Counted from the stretch's first letter, positions 1 to 8,131 are shown. The stretch is 25,313 nucleotides of DNA from Geobacter sp. UBA2189 (GCA_002328035.1 DCVL01000004.1:1-25313), one strand, 5' to 3'. Notes: a model not told the origin generated them from the sequence alone. A program made the numbers and translations.

Positions 1-43
1 TGAATAAGGTTTTGCAAGAGGCTCATAAACTATAACTTATAGG

Positions 44-493
44 CTATGATTTCAGACAGTTATTACAAATACCATACATAACGATATTTTTTGTATCAAT
101 CTGCCCCCATTCGGTTACAGCTAAAGGAAGTTCAATATCATCAACCTCAGGCCATTCAAAATCCAGGACTTGTTTGCAGTTTTTACAGATGAGATGATGG
201 TGGGATTTGCAAACGGCTTCAAAGCGAGCCTGGCTTTCAGCCGTCTGGATACGTGCTACAAGACCGTTCTGCTCAAGAGTAGCCAGGGTTCGATACACTG
301 TATCAAGTGAAATAGTAGGCAATGAAGGCAAAAGGCGTTTATGAAGAGTCTCTGCCGTTGGATGATCGGGTCTCAACAGGAGTTGACGGTATATTTCAGT
401 ACGCTGATGGGTTACCTTCAGCCCTGACTTGCGACAGGCTTCAGAAAACTGCTCAATAAGAATCTGTTGCTGCTCTTTGTCGTGCTCTGTCAT
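44..493 (-). CDS. perR: Fur-family regulator, PerR-like
   Basis: A 149-aa metal-dependent repressor of the Fur family, probably the peroxide sensor PerR. It has an N-terminal winged helix (about residues 10-90, recognition region around ISLDTVYRTL) and a C-terminal dimerisation domain. C103xxC106 and C143xxC146 form the structural zinc site. H44, the H98-H100 cluster and D111 sit where PerR regulatory-metal ligands are expected. The ATG at 493 has a TGGAG ribosome site nine bases upstream. It lies downstream of a peroxiredoxin gene on the same strand, and both are preceded by AT-rich palindromes of PerR-box type, so autoregulation and control of the peroxiredoxin are inferred. It could instead be an iron-sensing Fur, but the neighbour and the operators favour PerR. 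Confidence 0.85.
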   Translation of the reverse strand: MTEHDKEQQQILIEQFSEACRKSGLKVTHQRTEIYRQLLLRPDHPTAETLHKRLLPSLPTISLDTVYRTLATLEQNGLVARIQTAESQARFEAVCKSHHHLICKNCKQVLDFEWPEVDDIELPLAVTEWGQIDTKNIVMYGICNNCLKS

Positions 494-518
494 GGCAGCG
501 CTCCATTCAAGTCATTAC

Positions 519-536
519 TTAATAATAATAATTACT
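519..536. promoter_or_regulatory. PerR/Fur-box-like operator upstream of perR
   Basis: Positions 520-534 form a 15-bp near-palindrome made of TAA/ATT units. I count 11 of 14 matches to the PerR consensus TTATAATNATTATAA. It lies 27-40 bases upstream of the perR start codon, where a repressor would block transcription. The assignment is by consensus only. Confidence 0.5.
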
Positions 537-608
537 ATTGTTCTATTTTTTGTCAATAAAAACCGTCTTAAAATGCTAAAAATTTTCAAAACCAACAAGC
601 AACAAGAG

Positions 609-632
609 CCGGATAGAAATCACTTCTACCCG
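609..632 (-). terminator. Possible terminator hairpin after the peroxiredoxin gene
   Basis: On the minus strand an 8-9 bp stem (GGGTAGAA paired with TTCTATCC, one G-U pair) closes a five-base loop, about 45 bases after the peroxiredoxin stop codon. The sequence after it is T-rich but has no clean T run, so this is either a weak terminator or an mRNA 3' end hairpin. Confidence 0.35.
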
Positions 633-675
633 ACCCTTGGTTGTTCATCTCTAAAAATAAACTCTATTCTATGTA

Positions 676-1290
676 TCAGCTCATAATCTCTTCAATGGTT
701 ACGTAGTCACCTACACGACCGGTCATCTTCTCTACATCGGTATTTACCGGAAGTGTTTTCTTGCCAGGTCTCCAACCGGCAGGGCAGACTTCACCTGTTG
801 CAGTTGCATGCTGCCATGCCTCAATCTGACGAAGGAATTCATGTACGTTTCTGCCTACTGAAGGAGCCTGAACTTCCTGTGCAACGCAAATCCCGTCCGG
901 ATTGAACAGAAAACGCCCGCGAAGCGCCAACCCCTGTTCTTCAATCAATACACCAAATGCCCTGCTCACCTCTGTAGTGGTATCTGCACCGATAGTCAGC
1001 TTCAAGCCTGCAAGTAATGGCTCTGTTTCAACAAAACGTTTGTGAGAAAATTTTGTATCGGTTGATACAGCCAATATTTCAACCCCTTTGGCCTGAAACT
1101 CATCATATTTTGCATTCATTGCAGCAATCTCGGTTGGGCATACAAAGGTAAAATCTGCAGGGTAAAAGCATACAACAGTCCATTTACCTTTATAATCATC
1201 TGATCTTACTACCGCATAGTGACCAGTTTTGGCATTATATGCATCCATTTGAAACTCCGGCATTACTTGTTGAACCATTGTTGAATTCAT
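676..1290 (-). CDS. 2-Cys peroxiredoxin (AhpC/Prx1 type)
   Basis: A typical 2-Cys peroxiredoxin of 204 aa that reduces hydrogen peroxide and alkyl peroxides in the cytoplasm. The peroxidatic cysteine is C51 in FTFVCPTE, and the resolving cysteine is C169 in GEVCPAGW, so the catalytic pair is intact. I chose the ATG at 1290 because the protein then begins like other family members and because AAGGAG lies upstream of it. A second in-frame ATG at 1380 also has a good AAGGAG site and would add a 30-residue charged, Thr/Lys-rich N-terminus unlike the family. Both starts may be used. The gene is preceded by a strong promoter overlapped by a 26-bp palindrome and is followed by perR, which points to peroxide control. 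Confidence 0.9.
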   Translation of the reverse strand: MNSTMVQQVMPEFQMDAYNAKTGHYAVVRSDDYKGKWTVVCFYPADFTFVCPTEIAAMNAKYDEFQAKGVEILAVSTDTKFSHKRFVETEPLLAGLKLTIGADTTTEVSRAFGVLIEEQGLALRGRFLFNPDGICVAQEVQAPSVGRNVHEFLRQIEAWQHATATGEVCPAGWRPGKKTLPVNTDVEKMTGRVGDYVTIEEIMS

Positions 1291-1526
1291 TCTTTTATTC
1301 TCCTTTTCTGTTTTTGTTATCGTAGTAGTTTCCTCAGTATTCTGAGTTTTTCTTGCCTTGACTCCGGTATCACATCCCATAAAAATCTCCTTGAAGTGAC
1401 TATATGAATATTTTTCCTAATCACAAATGGTAGGCCACCAACCCAAACCTCCTTTCCCAAGCCCAAACAAATCAAGTGAAATTCAAAACAAAAAGCAAAT
1501 TACAACAACTAAATAATAATATTTTG

Positions 1527-1577
1527 TTACTAATAATAATTTTTATTAGTAATAATACCTAACAAATAATTTGTCAA
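1527..1577 (-). promoter_or_regulatory. Peroxiredoxin promoter overlapped by a 26-bp PerR-type palindrome
   Basis: On the minus strand a perfect -35 TTGACA (1572-1577) is followed after 17 bases by a -10 TATTAC (1549-1554). The -10 overlaps a nearly perfect 26-bp inverted repeat at 1527-1552 (12 of 13 pairs match, outer arms ttactaat/attagtaa). The layout is that of a repressor operator on a strong promoter. PerR, encoded two genes downstream, is the obvious candidate. The remaining bases of 1381-1655 hold only the 5' leader and the nrdG terminator. Confidence 0.7.
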
Positions 1578-1593
1578 CTATTTTTATAACAAA

Positions 1594-1625
1594 AAGGGTG
1601 ACTCCATTAAATTGAAATCACCCTC
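1594..1625 (-). terminator. Rho-independent terminator after nrdG
   Basis: On the minus strand AGGGTGA and TCACCCT form a perfect 7-bp stem followed directly by TTTTTGTT. It begins 31 bases after the nrdG stop codon and closes the alcohol dehydrogenase-nrdG transcript. Confidence 0.75.
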
Positions 1626-1655
1626 GAAATAACTGTCTGAATTAACAAGTCAAAG

Positions 1656-2237
1656 TTATATTCTACGAATCTCCTGCAATATCAGTTCTTCTCCCCAACC
1701 CTGAACAAGCTCAATCATAATTTGCAACCGTCCATCTTCCAGCAGAAAAGGATCCACCGTTGTGCGAAACTGGTGAGGAACATTACTCTGAATCAACAGT
1801 TCTGCGCTTTTATGCGCTGTTTTGGCACTTCCCGAAACCCTGGTTATACGTTCATAGAGTTCAAAAGGAGCCTTTATATCCATACCAACCCAGTCAAGAT
1901 AAGGCAAACAATCGATTAATAGATCAGGATATGCCCCGCCGGTATGCAAGCCTGTCAAAAACCCCATCCCCTTAACAAAAACCAGCGCATCAGGCAACCC
2001 TTGCTGCATCGTTGGCTCACCACCGCTAAAAACAACAGCCTCAAGAAGTCCTCTCCGCTTTTCCAGAAAATAGATTATATCTTCCCAACTGTGAACTACA
2101 GGCTGTTTCATCTCCAGAAGATGTTTGTTGTGACAGTATTCACAACGCCAGGGACAACCCTGGCAAAATAGTACAGCAGCCAGCTTGCCTGGATAATCTA
2201 TAGTGGTAAATGGCGTTATTCCCCCGATAGAGAGCAT
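1656..2237 (-). CDS. nrdG: Anaerobic ribonucleotide reductase activating protein, radical SAM
   Basis: A 193-aa radical-SAM enzyme that binds a 4Fe-4S cluster through C28xxxC32xxC35 (GCPWRCEYCHN) and uses S-adenosylmethionine to install the glycyl radical on class III ribonucleotide reductase. The SAM-binding GGE motif is present in VFSGGEPT. I use the ATG at 2237 because AAGGAA lies just upstream; an in-frame GTG at 2270 would add 11 residues without a clear ribosome site. It follows the alcohol dehydrogenase gene by 41 bases and shares its transcript. Its partner is the split NrdD at 8150-10350, which is in a separate transcription unit about 6 kb away. The related activase for pyruvate formate-lyase is possible but less likely from the motif context. 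Confidence 0.85.
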   Translation of the reverse strand: MLSIGGITPFTTIDYPGKLAAVLFCQGCPWRCEYCHNKHLLEMKQPVVHSWEDIIYFLEKRRGLLEAVVFSGGEPTMQQGLPDALVFVKGMGFLTGLHTGGAYPDLLIDCLPYLDWVGMDIKAPFELYERITRVSGSAKTAHKSAELLIQSNVPHQFRTTVDPFLLEDGRLQIMIELVQGWGEELILQEIRRI

Positions 2238-2278
2238 ATATTTATTCCTTGCACACGATCCCCCGACCACAAATACAA

Positions 2279-3436
2279 TCAGAGGCAGTCTTCCAGTACC
2301 CTTTGAACCAATTCAGGCGTGACATCAGAATGCTCACCCAACGCCACCATGCCGTGTGCCCTGAGCTGTTCCAGCACCACCGGAATGCAGTCTGCCGCAA
2401 GTCTATATGCTTTGAGGCGAGTGGGCACCTGCATGCTCTCAAAGAAACGGCGTGTCTTTTCGATGGCTGCATCAATCCGCTGAGACTCGTCGCCACTGTT
2501 TATGCCCCACACCCGCTCCCCATACTGTAATAGTTTCTCGCGTTTATCTCTTACACGTACCCTGAGCATTCCAGGCAAGACTATGGCCAGGGTTTTTGCG
2601 TGATCCAGCCCATAGAGTGCGGTCAGTTCATGCCCCACCATATGAGTGGCCCAGTCTTGCGGAACACCGGCACCGATCAGACCGTTAAGCCCCAGTGTGG
2701 CGCACCACATAAGATTTGCCCGCACATCATAATTATCCGGTTCAGCCAGCGCCCTGGGACCCTCTTCGATCAAAGTCAGTAGCAGCCCTTCGGCAAAACG
2801 ATCCTGAACCTTGCCGTCTACCGGATAGGTAAGATACTGTTCCATGATATGCACATATGTATCCACTACACCGTTAGCCACCTGAGCGGGTGGCAGACTC
2901 AAGGTAGTTGTTGGATCCAGCACCGAGAATTGCGGAAAAACCAGTGAGTTTGAAAAAGGGAGCTTGGCCTTGATGGAGCTGCGGGTAATAACACTACCGC
3001 TGTTCATTTCCGACCCGGTACCAGGCAGGGTCAAGACGCAACCGAACGGCAAAGCCTGCTTGATAGATTTACCAAAGGAGGTCAGAATTTCTACAGGGTC
3101 ACCTTGATACAACATGGCCGCAGCCATAAATTTCACGCCATCTGCTACTGAGCCACCACCTACAGCCAACAGGTAATCAACCCCCTCAGCCCTGGCCTGT
3201 TCTACACCTTGCATTAATGTTTCAAAACTTGGGTTTGGTTCGACACCGCCAAACTCGGTGAGCCGGTAGCCTTCCAGAGCCTGCTTAACCTGATCATACA
3301 CACCATTACGTTTGATACTGCCACCGCCGTAAACCATCAGGACATTGGCATTTTTCGGAATTTCTTTAGTAACAGCCTTAATACAGTCTTTGCCAAAATA
3401 AATACGGGTTGGGTTATGCACTACGAAGTTTTTCAC
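2279..3436 (-). CDS. yqhD: Iron-containing alcohol dehydrogenase, YqhD/BDH type
   Basis: A 385-aa NADPH-dependent aldehyde reductase or alcohol dehydrogenase of the group III iron-activated family, matching E. coli YqhD along its whole length. Visible landmarks are the nucleotide-binding YGGGS (36-40) and AVGGGSVADG (91-100), and the metal ligands D192, H196, H265 and H279, which align with the YqhD metal site at a constant offset of two. The start is GTG at 3436 with AAAGGAG upstream. It is transcribed from a clear promoter at 3485-3513 and is followed by nrdG. The family reduces short-chain or reactive aldehydes; the exact substrate here cannot be read from the sequence. Confidence 0.88.
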   Translation of the reverse strand: MKNFVVHNPTRIYFGKDCIKAVTKEIPKNANVLMVYGGGSIKRNGVYDQVKQALEGYRLTEFGGVEPNPSFETLMQGVEQARAEGVDYLLAVGGGSVADGVKFMAAAMLYQGDPVEILTSFGKSIKQALPFGCVLTLPGTGSEMNSGSVITRSSIKAKLPFSNSLVFPQFSVLDPTTTLSLPPAQVANGVVDTYVHIMEQYLTYPVDGKVQDRFAEGLLLTLIEEGPRALAEPDNYDVRANLMWCATLGLNGLIGAGVPQDWATHMVGHELTALYGLDHAKTLAIVLPGMLRVRVRDKREKLLQYGERVWGINSGDESQRIDAAIEKTRRFFESMQVPTRLKAYRLAADCIPVVLEQLRAHGMVALGEHSDVTPELVQRVLEDCL

Positions 3437-3484
3437 CGATTATGTTCTCCTTTCTACCTGTTGGGAGATCCTTGTCTTTTAAGC

Positions 3485-3513
3485 TCTATATCCAGTACAG
3501 ATATTGATGTCAA
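3485..3513 (-). promoter_or_regulatory. Sigma-70 promoter of the alcohol dehydrogenase-nrdG operon
   Basis: On the minus strand TTGACA (3508-3513) is followed after exactly 17 bases by TATAGA (3485-3490). It is about 50 bases upstream of the GTG start at 3436. Confidence 0.6.
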
Positions 3514-3624
3514 TATTTCAGTGAGCGCAGCAAAGTAATGATACAATCGCCCTTGAGGGAAAAGGTGGACGAAAGGCGAATGAGGAGATAGCAGAACCAA
3601 CAACATCAAGCATTTCTACCACAC

Positions 3625-3655
3625 CCTCGCCCTCTCCAACAGAGGAGAGGACAAG
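3625..3655. repeat. REP-like palindrome between metE and the alcohol dehydrogenase gene
   Basis: CCTCTCC (3631-3637) and GGAGAGG (3644-3650) make a perfect 7-bp inverted repeat inside a CCCTCGCCCTCTCC context. This type of CCCTCTCC/GGAGAGGG palindrome is a common dispersed intergenic repeat in many Gram-negative genomes. It may also serve as a hairpin at the 3' end of metE, though there is no T run. Only one copy is in the window. Confidence 0.35.
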
Positions 3656-3693
3656 GAATGATACTAACTTGCGGAAGATTAACGCTACTCATG

Positions 3694-6045
3694 TTAAGTT
3701 ATAACGTGGGTACCCGTTGGAGTTTGCCCTGTTTCTGATTCTGAAACAGCAGACAACTCCCCTGCCTTTACCCCAATTATCAGCTCCGCCCGTATCCGGT
3801 TGGCTGCATCAACCATGTTACGCAGTGATGCAATGGTTTCAGGCCATTGTCTGGTCTTCAGGCCGCAGTCAGGGTTGATCCAGAGCCGCTCCGGCGGGAT
3901 AACTTTTAGAGCCAACCGGATCATGGAACACAACTCATCCACTTCTGGCACACGGGGGCTGTGAATGTCGTAGATGCCCGGACCTATTTCGTTGGGATAA
4001 TGATGCTGGCGAAAGGCACTCAGCAGCTCCATCTTGCTGCGGCTGGCTTCAATACTGATCACATCGGCGTCCATCTCAATGATGCTGGGCATAATGGCGT
4101 TAAATTTACTGTAGCACATATGGGTATGGATCTGGGTACTGTCGGCAGCACCGCCAACGGTCAGACGGAAGCTGTCAACCGCCCAGCGCAGATAGCGTTC
4201 TGCGTCCTTTTGGCGCAGCGGCATCCCTTCCCGCATGGCAGCCTCATCGACCTGAATGATACCGATCCCGGCCTTTTCAAGATCAGCAACCTCATCACTG
4301 ATAGCCAAGGCTATCTGTTTGCAGACCTCGGCACGGGGCAAGTCGTTACGCACAAAGCTCCAGTTCAGGATGGTAACAGGGCCAGTCAGCATTCCTTTCA
4401 CCGGTTTTGCGGTCAAGGACTGGGCGTAGTTGATCCAGTCCACGGTCATCGGAGCCGGACGGGCAACGTCGCCATAGATCACCGGCGGCTTGACGCAGCG
4501 GCTGCCGTAACTCTGCACCCAGCCGTTTTCCGTGAAGCAGAAACCATCGAGCTGTTGCCCGAAATACTCAACCATATCATTGCGTTCAGCCTCGCCATGC
4601 ACCAGCACATCCAGGCCTATCCGTTCCTGTTGTTCAACTGTAGAGCGGATCTCTGACTGCATGAAGGAGCGATAGGCCGCTTCAGCCAGGGTGCCTTTAT
4701 GATAGCTGTTGCGGATGGAGCGGATGGTTGCAGTCTGGGGAAACGACCCTATGGTGGTTGTAGGCAGCAGCGGCAGTTGCAGCCAGGCATCATGGTGCTG
4801 TTTGCGCACCGGATAAGGGCTTGACCGGGTCAACATTGATTCGTTGACCACAGCCACACGTTCACGCACCTCCCGGCGCAAGGTATTTGTATCGTTACGC
4901 TGCTCTGTAAACAGCGCATCGTTTTCACGCAACAGCGGTTCATGTTCACCATCGGCAATCGCTGCCAGGACGGCAACTTCACGGCACTTCTGTACGGCAA
5001 AGGCCATCCGGTTCTTGATCTCAGGCGCAAGATTACGTTCCTGTAGCAGGTCAACCGGCACATGCAGCAACGAGCAACTTGAAGCCACCATAATCCGGTC
5101 GCTGCCGATACGCCTGGTCAGTTGTTCGATAATCTCTTTGGATTGACGCAGGTTATTCTTCCAGATATTCCTGCCGTCCACCAACCCGACAGACAGGACG
5201 GTGGTTGCTGGCAGGAGATCAAGCAGTTGATCAAGTTGTCTGCGGTTCCCTCGAACCAGATCAAGATGCAATCCGTCGCAGCCAGTTTCCAGTGCTGTAG
5301 TCAGGTTTTCGTCAAGGGAGCCGAAATAGGTTGCCAGCAACAGTTTTGCGTTGCCCGCCGCCTGTTTCAGCTTACGATAAACCGGTGCAAACAGGTCGCG
5401 TACCTGCTGCGACAGGTCGGTGCAGAGGATCGGTTCATCAAGCTGTATCCAGTTACACAGGGGCGCCAGCTCGGCCAACACAGAACAATATACATCAACA
5501 ATAGCGTCCAAATACTGCCAGCGATCAGCCCCGTTATATTCCATCCCCAGGCTGATATAGGTCAACGGCCCGATCAATACCGGCTTGGGGCGAAACTCAC
5601 GTGACAGGGCATGTACCGTATCACGAACCAGTTTGTCCGAGGAACGGCGTATGGTCATACTGGGGGTGAACTCCGGCACCAGATAGTGATAGTTGCTGTC
5701 AAACCACTTGGTCATTTCCATGGCCGGGATATTGGCAGCGGCATCCCCCCGCGCCATTTGGAAATAGCGGTCAATCTCCGGTTCGTCCGTAACCGTTTGA
5801 AACCGTTGCGGGATCATGCCCAGCAGGCAGGTGGTATCCAGCATCTGATCATAGAATGAAAAATCACCTACCGTAACCATAGATAACCCCTGCTCACGCT
5901 GAAACCACCAATGCCGTTCCTTCAGCGCATTTTCGCAGGCAAACAGATCCTCTTTTTTACTGGTGCCTTTCCAGTAGCTTTCAAGCGCCTTCTTTAGTTC
6001 GCGGTTGGCGCCTATCCGCGGAAATCCCAATACGTGTGTTTCCAT
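3694..6045 (-). CDS. metE: Cobalamin-independent methionine synthase
   Basis: A 783-aa 5-methyltetrahydropteroyltriglutamate-homocysteine methyltransferase that makes methionine without vitamin B12. It has the usual two-barrel layout: an N-terminal barrel beginning VLGFPRIGANRELKKALE and a C-terminal catalytic barrel from about residue 430 (LPTTTIGSFPQT). The zinc ligands H642, C644, E666 and C727 are all present, each one residue on from the E. coli positions. The ATG at 6045 has AAAGGA upstream. A cobalamin riboswitch lies directly in front of the gene, as expected for an enzyme made redundant by B12-dependent MetH. The upstream XRE-cupin regulator gene is on the same strand. Long ORFs on the opposite strand are shadows. 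Confidence 0.97.
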   Translation of the reverse strand: METHVLGFPRIGANRELKKALESYWKGTSKKEDLFACENALKERHWWFQREQGLSMVTVGDFSFYDQMLDTTCLLGMIPQRFQTVTDEPEIDRYFQMARGDAAANIPAMEMTKWFDSNYHYLVPEFTPSMTIRRSSDKLVRDTVHALSREFRPKPVLIGPLTYISLGMEYNGADRWQYLDAIVDVYCSVLAELAPLCNWIQLDEPILCTDLSQQVRDLFAPVYRKLKQAAGNAKLLLATYFGSLDENLTTALETGCDGLHLDLVRGNRRQLDQLLDLLPATTVLSVGLVDGRNIWKNNLRQSKEIIEQLTRRIGSDRIMVASSCSLLHVPVDLLQERNLAPEIKNRMAFAVQKCREVAVLAAIADGEHEPLLRENDALFTEQRNDTNTLRREVRERVAVVNESMLTRSSPYPVRKQHHDAWLQLPLLPTTTIGSFPQTATIRSIRNSYHKGTLAEAAYRSFMQSEIRSTVEQQERIGLDVLVHGEAERNDMVEYFGQQLDGFCFTENGWVQSYGSRCVKPPVIYGDVARPAPMTVDWINYAQSLTAKPVKGMLTGPVTILNWSFVRNDLPRAEVCKQIALAISDEVADLEKAGIGIIQVDEAAMREGMPLRQKDAERYLRWAVDSFRLTVGGAADSTQIHTHMCYSKFNAIMPSIIEMDADVISIEASRSKMELLSAFRQHHYPNEIGPGIYDIHSPRVPEVDELCSMIRLALKVIPPERLWINPDCGLKTRQWPETIASLRNMVDAANRIRAELIIGVKAGELSAVSESETGQTPTGTHVIT

Positions 6046-6079
6046 CTGTAATCATCCTTTCTTTGTCTAAACGCGAGAC

Positions 6080-6312
6080 CAAACTACAACCATGAACAGG
6101 ACGTCTTCTGGCTCCCAGACCCATAGTTCCATGCCTTCCCGTTTCATACGAAACAGTGGCGCTGGATGGGACAACTTCCGGTTACAGCGGCGCGTCCGCG
6201 ACGGCTTTTCACCGTCTTCCGTTTCCTGCTCATTCCTCTTTGCCAACAGATCTTGTCTCTTATTTCGATATGACCCATCTTGTAATGCAGGGTCTGCACC
6301 ACCTCCTTCAAC
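6080..6312 (-). promoter_or_regulatory. Cobalamin riboswitch upstream of metE
   Basis: Read on the minus strand the leader contains the hallmarks of an adenosylcobalamin aptamer: GACGGTGAAAAGCCGTC, then GCGGAC and CGCCGCTGTAACCGG, GCCACTG, and the B12 box GGGAGCCAGAAGACGTCC at 6099-6116. It fills most of the gap between the XRE-cupin gene and metE. No T-run terminator follows, so I infer control of translation initiation rather than termination, unlike the two other copies in this window. The exact 5' limit is uncertain. Confidence 0.85.
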
Positions 6313-6329
6313 AGTGAAATCAGCGTAGA

Positions 6330-6890
6330 CTAACGACCGACAACCTTGAGCAGAATGGTTTCATCCTGATTTTTAACTGCTAGCCGGTGGTTGAGGGTGG
6401 CATCAAAATAGATGCTGTCTCCAGCCTCCAACAGCACCGTGCGCTCTCCAAATGCCAACTCTGCGCTCCCCTTGATAATAAAGATGAACTCGTCTCCTTC
6501 GTGATTGTGCGGAGCACCGTCCAGATGCCCCCCTGTAGCTGAAACAATAAAGGCCTCCATCTTTTTTCGCTGTTTCTGCGGCGATAACGCATATGATCGG
6601 GCATCAACGGCCTCTTCCAGATGGACAGGCCGACGCTGGTTGGTGCGGATCAACTCAAAGCGCCGTTCATGCTCATCTTCAAAAAAATATGCCATTTTAA
6701 CATCAAGAAACCTTGCTATCCTTGCGAGTGTCACAATGGGAGGAGATACGTTGTTGTTTTCTATCTGCGATATCAGGGCTGGCGAAAAACCGGTTTCCTT
6801 GGCTACCATCTGAAGGGTAAAGTTCTTTGAATGACGGAGTTTTCGTATTTTTGCGCCTATATTGTAACCGTTCATCCCAACTTCCGACAT
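6330..6890 (-). CDS. XRE-family regulator with C-terminal cupin domain
   Basis: A 186-aa DNA-binding regulator. An N-terminal helix-turn-helix spans about residues 10-65 (KIRKLRHSKNFTLQMVAKET then SPALISQIENNNVSP). A small-molecule-binding cupin_2 domain spans about 110-183, with PHNHEGDEFIFIIKGSAEL and the second motif GDSIYFDATLNHRL. The ATG at 6890 has AGGAGAGGG upstream. It is controlled by a cobalamin riboswitch with a terminator, and it lies just upstream of the metE riboswitch. This suggests it is made when B12 is scarce and may regulate methionine or corrinoid genes, but the ligand and targets are unknown. Related XRE-cupin proteins control polyamine, sulfur or amino-acid metabolism. 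Confidence 0.85.
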   Translation of the reverse strand: MSEVGMNGYNIGAKIRKLRHSKNFTLQMVAKETGFSPALISQIENNNVSPPIVTLARIARFLDVKMAYFFEDEHERRFELIRTNQRRPVHLEEAVDARSYALSPQKQRKKMEAFIVSATGGHLDGAPHNHEGDEFIFIIKGSAELAFGERTVLLEAGDSIYFDATLNHRLAVKNQDETILLKVVGR

Positions 6891-6915
6891 TTCCCTCTCC
6901 TCGTTTCAGCAATAA

Positions 6916-6950
6916 AAAGCCCGCCTGTGCCGAGGCAACAGACGGGCTTT
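6916..6950 (-). terminator. Riboswitch terminator in front of the XRE-cupin gene
   Basis: On the minus strand AAAGCCCG...CGGGCTTT forms a stem of about 16 bp with one bulge, followed by TTTTTATT. It ends 26 bases before the start codon of the XRE-cupin gene, the usual place for the expression platform of a transcription-terminating cobalamin riboswitch. Confidence 0.88.
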
Positions 6951-7015
6951 CCGTATTCAAAGCCAGATGTTAACGTTTTCACTCTTCCCAGACCACGGGG
7001 AACCATCGAGTGCTG

Positions 7016-7187
7016 AGATCAAGTCAGGTATTCTGGCTCGCGATTCATCCTCCAGGCGTCTTCCCGGCCTTTCGACCAGTGACATACTGCCCTTTGTCAT
7101 CGCTTACAGCGGCGGGTCCGCGGGGGATTCTTTCCATATGGAAATACACCCCTCTTCCCTATCAAGCCCTTGCGGGCACCATGATCC
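7016..7187 (-). promoter_or_regulatory. Cobalamin riboswitch upstream of the XRE-cupin gene
   Basis: The minus strand shows a full cobalamin aptamer: P1 arms GGATCA and TGATC, GGTGCC, ATAGGGAAG, GCGGACCCGCCGCTGTAAGC, GTCACTGG, and the B12 box CGAGCCAGAATACCTGACTT at 7021-7040. It is followed by the terminator at 6916-6950. High B12 is expected to stop transcription before the regulator gene. Confidence 0.93.
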
Positions 7188-7280
7188 GGTATTCAGTTTT
7201 ATGTCTAAGTAGCAGAGTTATACTATAAACTCAACTGGTAACAAATATACTTCATCCTCTTTTCAAGGAGATAATACGAC

Positions 7281-7343
7281 ATGAACAGCTCTTGCCTATG
7301 GTGTATTTTCCATCAAAAGTATATTCTACAGCCATCTGATTGA
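7281..7343 (+). CDS. Possible 20-aa small ORF upstream of the SDR gene
   Basis: An ATG with an excellent AAGGAG site (7265-7270) opens a 20-codon ORF containing CLWC. It ends 26 bases before the SDR start. It resembles no family I know. It may be a translated upstream ORF, a small protein or the head of a decayed gene. Confidence 0.25.
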   Translation: MNSSCLWCIFHQKYILQPSD

Positions 7344-7369
7344 GAAACATTACTCACTGAGGTAGAGCC

Positions 7370-8131
7370 ATGAATATCGTGATCTCAGGCGCTTCAAGTG
7401 GTATCGGCCTTTCGCTTGCGCGTCACTACCTTCAAAACGGGGCTACTGTTGCCGCATTTGCCCGCCGTGGCGAACTGCTGGAGGAACTTGCTGCGGATTA
7501 CCCCGGCAGGGTCATTCCATACACGCTTGATGTTCGTGATGAAGTGGCAATCAATGCTGCTGCAGACGACTTTATCGCACGAGCCGGAGTTCCGGAGATC
7601 GTAATAGCAAATGCCGGAGTAAGCCGCGGCACACTCACCGAGTACGCCGAAGACCTGGATATCTTCCAGCAGGTGATGGACATTAACCTGCTTGGCATGG
7701 CAAGGACCTTCCAGCCATTTATCGCGCCGCTGAGGAGAGCCGGCAAGGGTAGACTGGTTGGGATAGCCAGTGTTGCCGGTTTCCGCGGGCTTCCTGGCTC
7801 CGAGGCCTACTCGGCTTCAAAGTCGGCGGCAATCTCATATCTGGAAAGTCTTCGCGTTGAGTTGTACGGCAGCGGCGTCAGAGTGGTAACTATCGCCCCA
7901 GGATATATCAAATCACCAATGACGGATATCAACACCTACCCGATGCCATTCATTATAGGATCTGATGATGCCGCAGCCCGAATGTCTCGAATCATAAAAC
8001 GGGGCAGCTCGTTTGCCGTAGTCCCCTGGCAGATGGGGGTAGTTGGCTGGCTGCTCAAACGGATGCCAAACTGTCTGTATGACCTGATCTTCAGCAAAGC
8101 ACCACGCAAATCACGCGAGGCCAGCATATAA
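7370..8131 (+). CDS. Short-chain dehydrogenase/reductase (SDR)
   Basis: A 253-aa classical SDR with a Rossmann fold. The dinucleotide motif SGASSGIG is at residues 6-13, NAG is in VIANAGVSRG, and the catalytic Y147xxxK151 is in AYSASKSA, with the catalytic serine expected in IASVAGF. All catalytic residues are present. A GAGGT site precedes the ATG at 7370. The gene is the only plus-strand core gene in this part of the window. It converges on the small glycyl-radical ORF, whose stop is 18 bases from this stop. R31-R32 after the third strand suggests NADP(H). The substrate cannot be read; closest in style are the YdfG/short-chain acyl-type oxidoreductases. Confidence 0.9.
   Translation: MNIVISGASSGIGLSLARHYLQNGATVAAFARRGELLEELAADYPGRVIPYTLDVRDEVAINAAADDFIARAGVPEIVIANAGVSRGTLTEYAEDLDIFQQVMDINLLGMARTFQPFIAPLRRAGKGRLVGIASVAGFRGLPGSEAYSASKSAAISYLESLRVELYGSGVRVVTIAPGYIKSPMTDINTYPMPFIIGSDDAAARMSRIIKRGSSFAVVPWQMGVVGWLLKRMPNCLYDLIFSKAPRKSREASI

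Noticed and set aside
3961..4656. 231-aa plus-strand ORF opposite metE
   Set aside because: It is a codon-bias shadow of metE, with no ribosome site and no recognisable family.
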